Positions 27,822 through 36,703 of a stretch of DNA of 64,000 nucleotides are shown here, in pieces. A model generated the notes under the pieces. The model did not search any database. It worked only from the letters and a program-made list of their open reading frames with translations, and had not been told where the DNA came from. Origin of the DNA: Singulisphaera sp. (GTDB lineage Bacteria > Planctomycetota > Planctomycetia > Isosphaerales > Isosphaeraceae); the NCBI GenBank assembly GCA_027451445.1, contig DAIDJG010000463.1, positions 1-64,000 of the forward strand, read 5' to 3'. Both the position numbers and the translations under genes were made by a program. The first letter of the stretch is position 1, and each line of letters opens with the position of its first letter.

Positions 27822-29075
27822 TTACCTCGCACGGTCGTCGGGGCGTTGAGCGTCCGTGGACGGGTTTGGGTTTTCCTTTGCGAGCTTGCCTTTGATCCGG
27901 AAGATGCCCTGTTGTGCCTCAGTGTCGAGCGGGTTTCGGGTGATTGCAAGCTGATACCAGGCGCGAGCCTCCAGCAGGCGATCCAGGGATTCGCATGCAG
28001 CCGCGAACTGCTTGGGGAGTTGCGGGTCGCGCTCGCCCGACTCGGCCGAGGCCCGTTGGAGCAAGCTGCCAAGTTTGTCGAGCTTTCGCGACAAGATTAC
28101 ATACGGAGCCGCCTCGTCGTCTCGGCCCAAAAGCTTGAGCGCTCCCAGAATCCCGAAGACGCTGTCACGGTTCCCGGGGTCTGCTTTGTCAGCGATCTTG
28201 AACTGGCGAAGGGCTTCCTCTCCGTCGCCGTGTGAAAGCGCAAATCGGCCCCGAAGCCGTGCCAGTTCGGCATGATGATCGGGGCCGCGCTTCAAAATCT
28301 CTTCGGCCTCGCGGTCGTCGCTGCGGTCGAGCGCGAGTTGAGCCCGCAGGACGCATGCGTCTGGATCGGAATCCGGGAGCGCCGCCAGCACGGATTCGGC
28401 TTCAGTCCGGCGTCCGAGTTGCCGCAGGCACTCGGCCAGTCCAACTCGGGACCAGCGATCCGATGGATCTGCGTTCAAATACTCTTTCAGGGTCTTGCTC
28501 AGTTCGAGCGGCTCCCATTTATTGTTGCGCGTCAAAACCCAGTGCCAGAGATTTTGGAAAGTCAAAGGCTTGAGTTCGGAGAGCGCGGCGAACTCGGCGT
28601 TTAGCTCTCTGCGGCGGAGCTGCATCCCGTAAATCACGATAAGCTCGCTATGGGCCTGGGCGAGCTTGGGATTCAAACGCACGGCCGTTCGGAGAGCGCG
28701 CTCAGCAAATGCAACCCGGTTGCGACGCAACTCGACCTGGCCCTGTAACAATCTGGCGACAGGTGCCAATCGGTCGGTATCGGGCATGCGCTCCAGTATA
28801 GCAATGGCATCGGCTTCATGATGACGCGCCAACGCGACCTGGGCCGCAAGCATTTCGTCTTCGGATGTCGGTTTCCGCAATTGATGCAGCCGTTCGAGTC
28901 CCGCTTCTGCCTCAGAAATTCGGTCGGCTTTGAGGTCCTCTTGGGCCTTGGCCCAAACCTTGTTCGGGTCTTGTTCCAAGGAAGGTTGACGCAGCAAGAT
29001 CATGCCGGCCACGACGATGCCAGCGAGAATCAGCCAGACGATACCACTGGAGGCCGAATTCAGGCGCATCGGCAT
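27822..29075 (-). CDS. Membrane-anchored TPR protein
   Basis: This 417-aa protein has an N-terminal TM helix (SGIVWLILAGIVVAGMILLRQ, about 9-29). Tandem TPR-like helices run to the C-terminus, for example KAQEDLKADRISEAEAGLERLHQL, RLLQGQVELRRNRVAFAERALRTAVRLNPKLAQAHSELIVIYG, and ARLRGRFALSHGDGEEALRQFKIADKADPGNRDSVFGILGALKLLG. The tail is Pro/Asp/Arg-rich. It is a scaffold for protein-protein contacts, probably with the repeats outside the membrane. A second in-frame ATG two codons in cannot be excluded as the start. It is convergent with the dehydratase gene. No specific partner is identifiable. Confidence 0.8.
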   Translation of the reverse strand: MPMRLNSASSGIVWLILAGIVVAGMILLRQPSLEQDPNKVWAKAQEDLKADRISEAEAGLERLHQLRKPTSEDEMLAAQVALARHHEADAIAILERMPDTDRLAPVARLLQGQVELRRNRVAFAERALRTAVRLNPKLAQAHSELIVIYGMQLRRRELNAEFAALSELKPLTFQNLWHWVLTRNNKWEPLELSKTLKEYLNADPSDRWSRVGLAECLRQLGRRTEAESVLAALPDSDPDACVLRAQLALDRSDDREAEEILKRGPDHHAELARLRGRFALSHGDGEEALRQFKIADKADPGNRDSVFGILGALKLLGRDDEAAPYVILSRKLDKLGSLLQRASAESGERDPQLPKQFAAACESLDRLLEARAWYQLAITRNPLDTEAQQGIFRIKGKLAKENPNPSTDAQRPDDRAR

Positions 29076-29196
29076 TCACTCAGGGAAGACGAGACGTTTC
29101 GGAGGGAGAATGGCCCAGGCGGATTGAGCGACGTGAGCGTGGCTGTTCGGTTAGTCACGTCAAAGCTGCGACCACTGTGCAAAAACGCTGTTACGG

Positions 29197-30219
29197 TCAG
29201 AGCCCGCTACGGAAGAAGACGATATCCCCGTCCTTGACGACGTAGTCCTTGCCCTCCAACCGTTGAAGGTTCTGGGCCTTGGCTTCCTTCATCGTCCCCA
29301 CGCGAACGAGGTCATCGTATGCGGTGACTTCTGCCCGGATGAACCCCTTGGCGAGATCGGTATGAATTTTACCGGCAGCGTCAACGGCCGATCCCCCGCG
29401 CTCCAGGTTCCAACCCCGCACCTCGGGTTCGCCCGCAGTGAAGAACGTAATAATGCCGACGGCGTCGTACGCCCGCCGGATAATCCGATCGCGTCCCAGG
29501 TCGGTGATGCCGAGGTCGGCCATGAACGACGCGCGTTCGTCGGCATCGAGCTGGGCAAGTTCTAACTCCAGCTTGGCGTCGATCGCGAGGGCGTTCGGTG
29601 CCATTGCGAGGAGCGACTCCGGGATCGCCTGGTCCTGTGTGACGTTCGCCACGACCACCTCGGGTTTGTCGGTGAGCAGGCCAAACGAGCGCATCGGCTT
29701 CTTTTCTTCCTCCGTGAGTCCGAGCGATGCGATGGTCTGGCCCGCGTCGAGCGCCGCGAGGACACGCTTCACGATATCGAGCTCTTTGAGCTGTTGTTCG
29801 CGGTCCGGCCTGGGCTTTTTCACGCTCGCTTCCAGCCGCTCGGCCCGATTGGTCACGACGCCGAGGTCAGCAAACAAGATTTCGTCTCGAAACGCCGCGA
29901 GGTCGCTAGCCGGGTCGCTTCCGGCGAATGCACCCAGAACGATCAGAAGCGCGTCCCCTTCGCGAATCAGGGCCAAACGTTGCGGGTTGTCACCATGCGT
30001 GCCGGGCATGAGGCCAGGTGTATCGAGCAACTCGACTGTCGCAGGCGTAACTTTCTTCGGTTTGTGCAAGCCTGCCAGGAACTCGAGCCGAGGGTCCGAG
30101 AGTGTGGCGATTCCCACCTGACCTCCATGGACCTTTCCCGGGTCGGGCTTGGCACCTGTGAGCAGCTCGAATAGCGTGCTCTTTCCGCTTCCGGCAAACC
30201 CCACCAATCCCACTCGCAT
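29197..30219 (-). CDS. Divergent YchF/Obg-like P-loop NTPase with TGS domain
   Basis: This 340-aa protein has a G1 loop GFAGSGKST at residues 7-15. Canonical YchF has G.PNVGKST. G3 reads LLDTPGLMPGTHGDN where YchF usually has DIAGLVKGASKGEGLGNKFL. The G4-like segment is VVVANVTQDQA, as in YchF (NxxE rather than NKxD). The C-terminal TGS/DUF933 domain is well kept: GIITFFTAGEPEVRGWNLERGG, AAGKIHTDLAKGFIRAEV and YVVKDGDIVFFRSGL. YchF proteins bind ribosomes and prefer ATP. This copy may be a paralog with altered nucleotide handling. Confidence 0.85.
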   Translation of the reverse strand: MRVGLVGFAGSGKSTLFELLTGAKPDPGKVHGGQVGIATLSDPRLEFLAGLHKPKKVTPATVELLDTPGLMPGTHGDNPQRLALIREGDALLIVLGAFAGSDPASDLAAFRDEILFADLGVVTNRAERLEASVKKPRPDREQQLKELDIVKRVLAALDAGQTIASLGLTEEEKKPMRSFGLLTDKPEVVVANVTQDQAIPESLLAMAPNALAIDAKLELELAQLDADERASFMADLGITDLGRDRIIRRAYDAVGIITFFTAGEPEVRGWNLERGGSAVDAAGKIHTDLAKGFIRAEVTAYDDLVRVGTMKEAKAQNLQRLEGKDYVVKDGDIVFFRSGL

Positions 30220-30353
30220 GTCGCCGCTTTCCTCTCCAACGAATTCTGGGCTATTTCAGAGCCGATCTGTCCGAAAAACCACGAGCCGTCGAACGGTTTT
30301 CACGTTCCACTGAGTATCTAATGCAACGTGCGATGCGTTCGAATAACTCCTAA

Positions 30354-30501
30354 CAAAATGGCAGATGCAAGAAGTCAGTCCGGGCCTAGCGGATTATGGC
30401 GCCAGCCGAGGAATGAGGCTCTCGCCGCTCTTATGGCATTTGTCATTTTGCATCTCGCATCTGCCGGTTTGCATTTGCCATCCGCCATTTTGCATCTGCC
30501 A
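30354..30501. repeat. Degenerate TTTTGCATCTGCC-type repeats with a distant inverted partner
   Basis: In the gap between the YchF-like gene and the transglutaminase gene, the motif CATTTTGCATCTGCC and variants (CATTTGTCATTTTGCATCTCGCATCTGCC, GGTTTGCATTTGCCATCCGCC) recur about five times between 30436 and 30501. The reverse complement CAAAATGGCAGATGCAA stands at 30354-30370, so the 5' part can pair with the last repeat. The composition is AT-richer than the surroundings. There is no coding potential; the origin is unknown. Confidence 0.55.
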
Positions 30502-32751
30502 CTAAGTCTGAATCTTTTCGGGATGTAAGCATGCTTCGAGTGCGTCGAGACTCTTCTCGAGTTGAGCCAGGTCCGAGCTATTGAGTTCTCGGTGTCCGAA
30601 GCGGATGCGGTAAAAGGCGTCGACGATGTGGCTGGGAACCTCAGCGACAACGGCGGTTTCGGAGCCTCGGCCAGTGAGGTAGATCATTGCGCGCCTTGCA
30701 AACTCTTGCTGGGTCTCCGCGGGGGGACGTTCCAGGCCAAATTCCGCGAGCAGCGAGACGAGCCGACGATAGAACACGACGCCCGCCGCCGCAGCCGAGT
30801 CGTTGTTCAGCGGCCCGTGGAGCCACCGGAGAATCCGCACAAACACCCAGCGAGTAACCCGGTACAGCAGGACCAAAAGCACCAGCAGACTGAACGAAAC
30901 GACGAACCCGCGACGACTGAAAAACTGTCCCAGGTCCTTAAACGTCAGCAATTCGGCGATCGTCGCGCGGAGCCATTCGCCCATCACCGAAAAGCCCTTT
31001 CTCGCTTCGGCCGCGAGCTCGCTGATTGGCTGATAAAGGAGGGCCCTTTGCCGTTCCGAATTGAAACCCAGGATATAAAATATCCAGATATAACGGACGA
31101 AGTCGGTCACCTGTCGCCAGTTCTTGTTGATCCCTCCAACTTCAGCGAGCGATGCGGCCCGTGCTGTGGCGGGCGTTGGGTCCAATGTGATCCAGTGCAA
31201 TTTGCCGGTCGTGGCGTCGGGAACCAACGCCTCAACCCAACTGTGTGCATGCTTCTGGCGGACGCTCAACACCTGGCCGAACGAACTCCAGTCTCCTCCC
31301 TTGAATCCATTCACCATACGCGCGGGGATCGACTGCGACCGCAAGAGAAGGGTGAGTGCACTGGCAAAGTACTCGCAGTGGCCCTGCTTGCGGTTTGACA
31401 GGAAGTCGATCACGGGATCGATCGTCCGATCGACGACATCCATGTTCAGCGTGTAGCCGTACTCTCCTGAATCGCGCAGATGATGCTCCAGCGCCTTGGC
31501 ACGACGGTGCGGGTCGTCAGCGCCCGGCGCCTCACGTGCCAGGGCCGACTCGGCAAACGTTGCGAGTTGAGCTCTAATCTCTTCCGGCACCGCAACCAGA
31601 TTTCGGGTCTGCCTCGTGCCCGGCAAGCGCTCGCTAGGCTGCGGCAAGTCGAAATCGGTTGATGACAGCACGGAATAATCGTATGCGCCCGCTGAGACAT
31701 CGTGGCGATATACGGTGCCATCAAGCTCGCTGAAATTCGGAATCGCGGCCCGATGCCAAGCCGCGGAAGCCCCGAACATCGGACGCACGCCGAACAGGAC
31801 GTCCGAGTCGGTGGGTTCAAGCTTGATAATCTGCCGGATCGCGAAGTCGGGCGGATCGAGTTCGGGAAACGTTGCTTGATCTCGGGGCCGAGAACGTCGG
31901 TGCCATCTTCCGTCCTGGTAGGAATCCAGAGTCACCCCCCGCCACAGCAGCGAATCGGCGGTCGGGGTAACTCGATCTCCATCAAGGTCACGAAACTCAA
32001 CGCTCATCACCACGCTGTCGCTTTCGAGGATTTCCCCCATCTTCCCCAGTTGGACTTCATCATCGAAGCCGGTCAAATGCTTGCCGGAGGCTTCAATGCC
32101 TTTGGCTCCCACCGTCGCAGAGGCGCGGGGCATCAGTAGGAAGATGATTCCGCCGAGCGCGAGCGTCGTCGCCATGACCCGTACGGCCGAGAAGATATAG
32201 GAAGCGTTGATGAGGCCAGGGTACGAATCATCCGGACTCGCGACTTTGACGCGAGCGATGCCCGGCTGAAGGTGCGCCCGAAGGGCCTCGCGGTGGAGGT
32301 AAAACAGTCCGAGAACCCATAGCGACATCAAGGCCCAGCAGAAAAGCATCGTGCCTTCACGATCGCTCTGGCTGATGACGGCGCCCACCAGGACCTGCGC
32401 GACCCCCAGGCAGAACAGCAGCCAATCGTCTTCCACGGTCTTGGGAAGGAGCATCTTGACCAGTTGCAGATAGACCAGAAAGTGTGCGAGCGACAGAACC
32501 AGGTTTTCCTCGGAACGGTACTCGAGCACGGCGAGAGCCAAAGAAACCAGGAGAAGGATATAAGCCATCGGCCGCGCCAAACCCAGCCGGGGGTTGCGAT
32601 CGACCGAGAAGTACGCAATCACCGCCGCGATCGCCACGCCGGGAGGGAATAGCCAGGCAACCTTGCTTTCGGACACGTCGACGTCCAGGCTCAGAGTCGC
32701 GAAGAGGAGCATCAAGTAGAAACTCGCGCGGTAGACGCCGGCAAAGTTCAT
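30502..32751 (-). CDS. TgpA-type membrane transglutaminase-like protein (DUF3488 - transglutaminase - DUF4129)
   Basis: This 749-aa protein has an N-terminal bundle of about six TM helices (DUF3488-like). A periplasmic transglutaminase-like domain follows, with Cys in GHCEYFASALTLLLRSQSIPARMVNGF near residue 458, His in KHAHSWVEAL and Asp in WITLDPTPA, which complete the triad. A further TM helix (VVSFSLLVLLVLLYRVTRWVF) precedes a short DUF4129-like C-terminus. Such proteins occur with DUF58 and MoxR genes, exactly as found upstream, and are thought to act on cell-envelope proteins. The start overlaps the DUF58 stop by 4 nt. The natural substrate is not known. Confidence 0.9.
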   Translation of the reverse strand: MNFAGVYRASFYLMLLFATLSLDVDVSESKVAWLFPPGVAIAAVIAYFSVDRNPRLGLARPMAYILLLVSLALAVLEYRSEENLVLSLAHFLVYLQLVKMLLPKTVEDDWLLFCLGVAQVLVGAVISQSDREGTMLFCWALMSLWVLGLFYLHREALRAHLQPGIARVKVASPDDSYPGLINASYIFSAVRVMATTLALGGIIFLLMPRASATVGAKGIEASGKHLTGFDDEVQLGKMGEILESDSVVMSVEFRDLDGDRVTPTADSLLWRGVTLDSYQDGRWHRRSRPRDQATFPELDPPDFAIRQIIKLEPTDSDVLFGVRPMFGASAAWHRAAIPNFSELDGTVYRHDVSAGAYDYSVLSSTDFDLPQPSERLPGTRQTRNLVAVPEEIRAQLATFAESALAREAPGADDPHRRAKALEHHLRDSGEYGYTLNMDVVDRTIDPVIDFLSNRKQGHCEYFASALTLLLRSQSIPARMVNGFKGGDWSSFGQVLSVRQKHAHSWVEALVPDATTGKLHWITLDPTPATARAASLAEVGGINKNWRQVTDFVRYIWIFYILGFNSERQRALLYQPISELAAEARKGFSVMGEWLRATIAELLTFKDLGQFFSRRGFVVSFSLLVLLVLLYRVTRWVFVRILRWLHGPLNNDSAAAAGVVFYRRLVSLLAEFGLERPPAETQQEFARRAMIYLTGRGSETAVVAEVPSHIVDAFYRIRFGHRELNSSDLAQLEKSLDALEACLHPEKIQT

Positions 32752-34130
32752 GACGGTTTCCCTCCCCGATGTGACTCCACGGCCGGGATGGTCGATGTGG
32801 ACTCCCTGGCCGTTCGCGCGGAGAAATGCTCAGCCTCCGGAAGTGACACTGGCTCGCCCTCCATGGGCTCCAGGAGCGTGGCTGAGGGGACTTCTGTAAA
32901 CTGAATCAGATTGTCGAGATCACCTCGGGTTGCGTCGAGCAGGTGGATCCGGCCAACAAGACCGCGGGCTGCGCCGCCGGAGAGTCGTGCAGAGCGTTCC
33001 GCCTCCTCGTTCAGATTGAGCGGCCTGGTCGAAATCACGATGAGGATCGATTCGCGCAGTGTCGCCGGCGGTAGGACGTCAAAAAGCGCGGATAGTGTTC
33101 CTTCGGTTGACGAACGCATCACGGCGAGTTGTTCGAGCAACTCATGGAGAAGTTTGATCGAGGCGGGACCCTGGCGGATTCCGGGCGTTGCTCCGGTCCA
33201 GCCGAGGACAAGGCGGCGCCCCTGATGTCGGCACGTATCAAGACAGACGGTCGCGGCGAATTGAATCGCGTGTTCGAGGGCCTCTCGGAGCGCGGGGGTC
33301 ACCTTGCTCCGGGGGAGCCAGGGATCAAGCAAGATGGCAACGTCCTGCTCGTTCTGCTGCTCGAATTCCTTGATCATCGGCTTGCCGATCCGCGCCGACG
33401 TCCGCCAGTGGATCAGACGCGGACTGTCGCCGGGACGGTAGTCTCGCAAACCGTGATACTCGTCTTGCTGTGCCGAGCGGTCATGGCGTTGACCGCGGCT
33501 CGTTTCCGTCGCCTGTCGGTGCAGTTGCTGCCAGCGTCTCGAGAGCTGGCCGATCGTGGGGTACACCACAAGCTCCGCTGGCGCCTCGAAGGTGACCCGG
33601 CGCTCGACGAGTCCAAACGGAGCCCTGGTGATCAAATCGAGTCTGCGGAAGCGATACTTGCCACGCTGAGGGGTCGGTCCCTCCCAGCGCAGCCGTGCTC
33701 GCTCGCGCGCCGGGACGCGCGCGAAAAACGCACGAGGAGTCGGCACGCTCCCCCCGGCGAGTGCGCGGTCGGCCGCGGTCAGATCGTCCTTCATGAAGAC
33801 GGCGAGAGCGGCCATCCAGCGTTGATCGTTTTCGAGGGTGTAATCCAGCCGAAAGGTGTCACCGGCGAAGACGTACGCCGGCACTCGGCGACTCACTTTG
33901 AGCCTTCGCAACATCGCCGCGCTTGACATGAATGAAGCGACGATGGGACCGGCCGATAGCGCCGCGACCAGGAGGATAAGATTGATCTGCTGCCAGAGTC
34001 CGGTAAGGACGAGCCCGAATGCGAGCACACCGTAAAAGACCCCTTCCCGGGTGGGGCTTAACCCCTCAGTGGGCCAAAGCCCGCGCAAGGCGAGGCGTCC
34101 CAAGCTTCCCAACCCGCCTCGTGATTTCAT
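32748..34130 (-). CDS. DUF58 domain membrane protein
   Basis: The frame is open to a TTG at 34154, but the ATG at 34130 is preferred (MKSRGGLGSLGRL), giving 460 aa. Two TM helices lie near residues 25-75 (VFYGVLAFGLVLTGLW, INLILLVAALSAGPIVASFM). The DUF58 signature is present near residue 240: GLRDYRPGDSPRLIHWRTSARIGKPMIKEFEQQNEQDVAILLDPW. The family has a von Willebrand A-like fold and is regularly encoded next to MoxR AAA ATPases and transglutaminases, as here. A role as MoxR client or adaptor is inferred from that association. Confidence 0.9.
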   Translation of the reverse strand: MKSRGGLGSLGRLALRGLWPTEGLSPTREGVFYGVLAFGLVLTGLWQQINLILLVAALSAGPIVASFMSSAAMLRRLKVSRRVPAYVFAGDTFRLDYTLENDQRWMAALAVFMKDDLTAADRALAGGSVPTPRAFFARVPARERARLRWEGPTPQRGKYRFRRLDLITRAPFGLVERRVTFEAPAELVVYPTIGQLSRRWQQLHRQATETSRGQRHDRSAQQDEYHGLRDYRPGDSPRLIHWRTSARIGKPMIKEFEQQNEQDVAILLDPWLPRSKVTPALREALEHAIQFAATVCLDTCRHQGRRLVLGWTGATPGIRQGPASIKLLHELLEQLAVMRSSTEGTLSALFDVLPPATLRESILIVISTRPLNLNEEAERSARLSGGAARGLVGRIHLLDATRGDLDNLIQFTEVPSATLLEPMEGEPVSLPEAEHFSARTARESTSTIPAVESHRGGKPS

Positions 34131-34283
34131 TGAAGGAACGGCTTCCCTGGGCAAGTGGTTTCGCCTGACGAGTGGACGATACGATCACGCGTTGCGCTGG
34201 TTTCGAAGCTCACGTTTGATCGGTTGGAAACGGTTGACTTGCACGGTCTGGTCGCTCGGGTCGGACGTCCAGGATCTCACGCA

Positions 34284-35276
34284 TCACGACGGGACGCGAA
34301 TCCGATCCACGAGGTCGCGGATAATCGCTTCGGCTGCGCCGAACTCGCCGGCCTGTAGGAAAGATTTGCCGACAACACGATGCGCCAGCACTGGGACGGC
34401 TAACGTCTTGATGTCGTCCGGAACGACGTAGTCACGCCCCGAAGTCAGCGCCAAACTTTGGGCCGCTCGGTAGAGTGTCAGGGCGCCTCGAGTGCTTACG
34501 CCAACGTTGAGGTCATCGCCTTTTCGAGTCGCGTGGACGATATCGAGCAAGTAGTCGGCGATGGAGTCCTCGACCCGCACGTTCCGGACAGCGCGTTGAA
34601 GTTGCAAGACGTCGTCGGCATGGAGGACGGGCGAAAGCGTTTCGACGGGTTCACCCGCTCGGTGGCTCGAAAGGACTTTGCGCTCTTCCGAGCGGAGCGG
34701 GTAGCCCATGTGGAGACGGATCATGAAGCGATCGAGCTGGCTTTCGGGTAGAACGTAGGTGCCTTCGAACTCATAGGGGTTCTGCGTTGCGAGTACGATG
34801 AACGGAGGGTCGAGGGCGAGAGTTTTCCCTTCCACCGAAACCTGGCGGTCGCTCATGGCCTCGAGCAAGGCGCTCTGCGTCCGCGGCGTAGTCCGGTTGA
34901 TCTCGTCGGCCAGGATGACGTTGCTAAAAACCGGTCCTTCCTTGAAGACGAACTCACCAGTGGCGGAGTTGTAGATACTCGACCCGAGAATGTCCGAGGG
35001 GAGAAGGTCGGGCGTGAACTGGATGCGGCGGAACGAGCAGTCGATGCTCGCAGCCAGGGCGCGGGCCAGGAGGGTTTTGCCCACTCCCGGCACATCCTCG
35101 ATCAGGATATGGCCTTCGGCCAGCAGGGCAACCACGGCAAGCTTGATCACCTCGGGCTTTCCCAGGACCACCGAGCCGACATTGTCCAGCAGCTTTTGGA
35201 GCAACGGCATCAGCTCGTCCACGGCGGGCGCGGGCATCTCGACGGTCTGGGGCGAATTCATGCGTTGGGGTTCCAT
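34284..35276 (-). CDS. MoxR-family AAA+ ATPase
   Basis: Start placed at the ATG at 35276 (MEPQRMNSPQ, 330 aa); the ATG five codons later is equally possible and neither has a strong ribosome site. Landmarks: GKPEVIKLAVVALLAEGHILIEDVPGVGKTLLARALA (Walker A), FTPDLLPSDILGS, VILADEINRTTPRTQSALLEAM (Walker B and DEINR), LATQNPYEFEGTYVLPESQLDRFM (sensor and Arg finger region), and C-terminal lid GVSTRGALTLYRAAQSLAL. MoxR ATPases act as chaperones for maturation of metal or membrane complexes. The DUF58 and transglutaminase genes follow, probably as one operon; the promoter should lie in 35277-35468, shared with the divergent lactonase gene. Confidence 0.92.
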   Translation of the reverse strand: MEPQRMNSPQTVEMPAPAVDELMPLLQKLLDNVGSVVLGKPEVIKLAVVALLAEGHILIEDVPGVGKTLLARALAASIDCSFRRIQFTPDLLPSDILGSSIYNSATGEFVFKEGPVFSNVILADEINRTTPRTQSALLEAMSDRQVSVEGKTLALDPPFIVLATQNPYEFEGTYVLPESQLDRFMIRLHMGYPLRSEERKVLSSHRAGEPVETLSPVLHADDVLQLQRAVRNVRVEDSIADYLLDIVHATRKGDDLNVGVSTRGALTLYRAAQSLALTSGRDYVVPDDIKTLAVPVLAHRVVGKSFLQAGEFGAAEAIIRDLVDRIRVPS

Positions 35277-35468
35277 GGGCCGAGGCTTCGGTCCGGCTCG
35301 AAGATTAAGATTATAGACGACGCCCCCACGGATTCCAACCGCCGGGCTCTGGGACCTCGCCAGGGCATTCCTCACCGCTGTTGTCGTGTGTTACTATCCC
35401 GTTGGTTTTGGGTTGCAATCGCCCAAAGTGTCCCGCCTACCCCGCCGCTTCACCGACGAGGTCGCAAC

Positions 35469-36659
35469 ATGCCCTCCTCTCGCTCATGCGTCTGTATCGC
35501 TTTGCTCGCTGGACTGCTCGTCGCGTTGACCACGCCCTCGCCCGGGCAAACTTCGAGGGCCGCGGCGCCGAAGGGGCCGTTCTGGGTCTTCGTGGGGACC
35601 TACACCGGCGGCAAGAGTCAGGGCATTTACCGGTTCAGTCTCGATCCGGCTTCCGGAAAGTTGTCGAGCGCGACGCTCGCCGCCAAGACGGTGAACCCGT
35701 CTTTCCTTGCCATCAACCCCAAGCACAACGCCCTGTTTGCGGTCGGCGAGATCGCCGATTTCGCCGGCAAGAAGGGAGGTGCAGTGAGTGCTTTCGGGCT
35801 CGACCCGAGGACCGGTGAACTCTCGTTCCGCAATAGCGAATCGACAGTCGGCCCGGGGCCTTGCCACCTGATCGTCGATAAGGGAGGGCGTCACGTCCTG
35901 GTGGCAAACTACGGCGGTGGGAGCGCCTGCGTCTTGCCGATAGGAGGTGACGGCCGCGTGGAGTCGTCCAGCAGCTTCGTTCAGCACACCGGATCGAGCG
36001 CGAACCCTCAGCGCCAGGAGGCGCCGCACGCGCACTCGATCAATCTCGATTCTGCGAATCGGTTCGCGGTTGTCGCCGACCTGGGGCTCGACCAGGTTCG
36101 CGTCTACCGGTATGACGCGGCCCGTGGGACGATTACGCCCAACGATCCACCCTTCGTTGCATTGGCTCCGGGTTCGGGCCCACGCCACTTTGCCTTTCAC
36201 CCGAGTGCTTCCTTTGCTTATGTGATTAATGAGCTGAATTCGACAGTGACAGCGTTCGCGTATGATGCGGACAAAGGAGTCTTGTCGACGATACAAAGTG
36301 TCCGGACCATTCCCGACGGTTTCAAGAAACCCAACTACCCCGCAGAGGTGCTGGTTCACCCGTCCGGTAAATTCGTCTACGGGTCCAATCGCGGCCACGA
36401 CAGCATCGCCGTGTTCCTGGTCGACCCTAAAACCGGGCAGCTCACACCTCGGGGTCAGCAGGGCGAGGGAATCAAGGTCCCTCGCGGTTTTGGGATCGAC
36501 CCCAGTGGCGGTTACCTGCTCGTCGCGAATCAGGACGGCGACAGTGTGATCAGCTTCCGCATCGATCAGGAAACCGGCGCTCTCGAACCGACCGGGCAAA
36601 AGGTGGAAGTCCCGAAGCCGGTGTGCGTTAAATTCGTCCCGCAGGCGGGCTCAAACTGA
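35469..36659 (+). CDS. Exported lactonase-type seven-bladed beta-propeller
   Basis: The ATG at 35469 begins a signal peptide (MPSSRSCVCIALLAGLLVAL, cleavage near GQT-SR), giving 396 aa; upstream codons in frame are excluded because they would hide it. The sequence follows the lactonase/6-phosphogluconolactonase (YbhE-like) family: FVGTYTGGKSQGIYRFSLDPASGKL, VNPSFLAINPKHNALFAVGE, HLIVDKGGRHVLVANYGGGSACVLPI, APHAHSINLDSANRFAVVADLGLDQVRVYRYD, GSGPRHFAFHPSASFAYVINELNSTVTAF, and PRGFGIDPSGGYLLVANQDGDSV. Exported members are common in planctomycetes. True lactonase activity is not assured. Confidence 0.88.
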   Translation: MPSSRSCVCIALLAGLLVALTTPSPGQTSRAAAPKGPFWVFVGTYTGGKSQGIYRFSLDPASGKLSSATLAAKTVNPSFLAINPKHNALFAVGEIADFAGKKGGAVSAFGLDPRTGELSFRNSESTVGPGPCHLIVDKGGRHVLVANYGGGSACVLPIGGDGRVESSSSFVQHTGSSANPQRQEAPHAHSINLDSANRFAVVADLGLDQVRVYRYDAARGTITPNDPPFVALAPGSGPRHFAFHPSASFAYVINELNSTVTAFAYDADKGVLSTIQSVRTIPDGFKKPNYPAEVLVHPSGKFVYGSNRGHDSIAVFLVDPKTGQLTPRGQQGEGIKVPRGFGIDPSGGYLLVANQDGDSVISFRIDQETGALEPTGQKVEVPKPVCVKFVPQAGSN

Positions 36660-36703
36660 GCGTTTTGGACCAGGCTGGGCGTACGGGCAGGAAGAGTCAC
36701 ACC

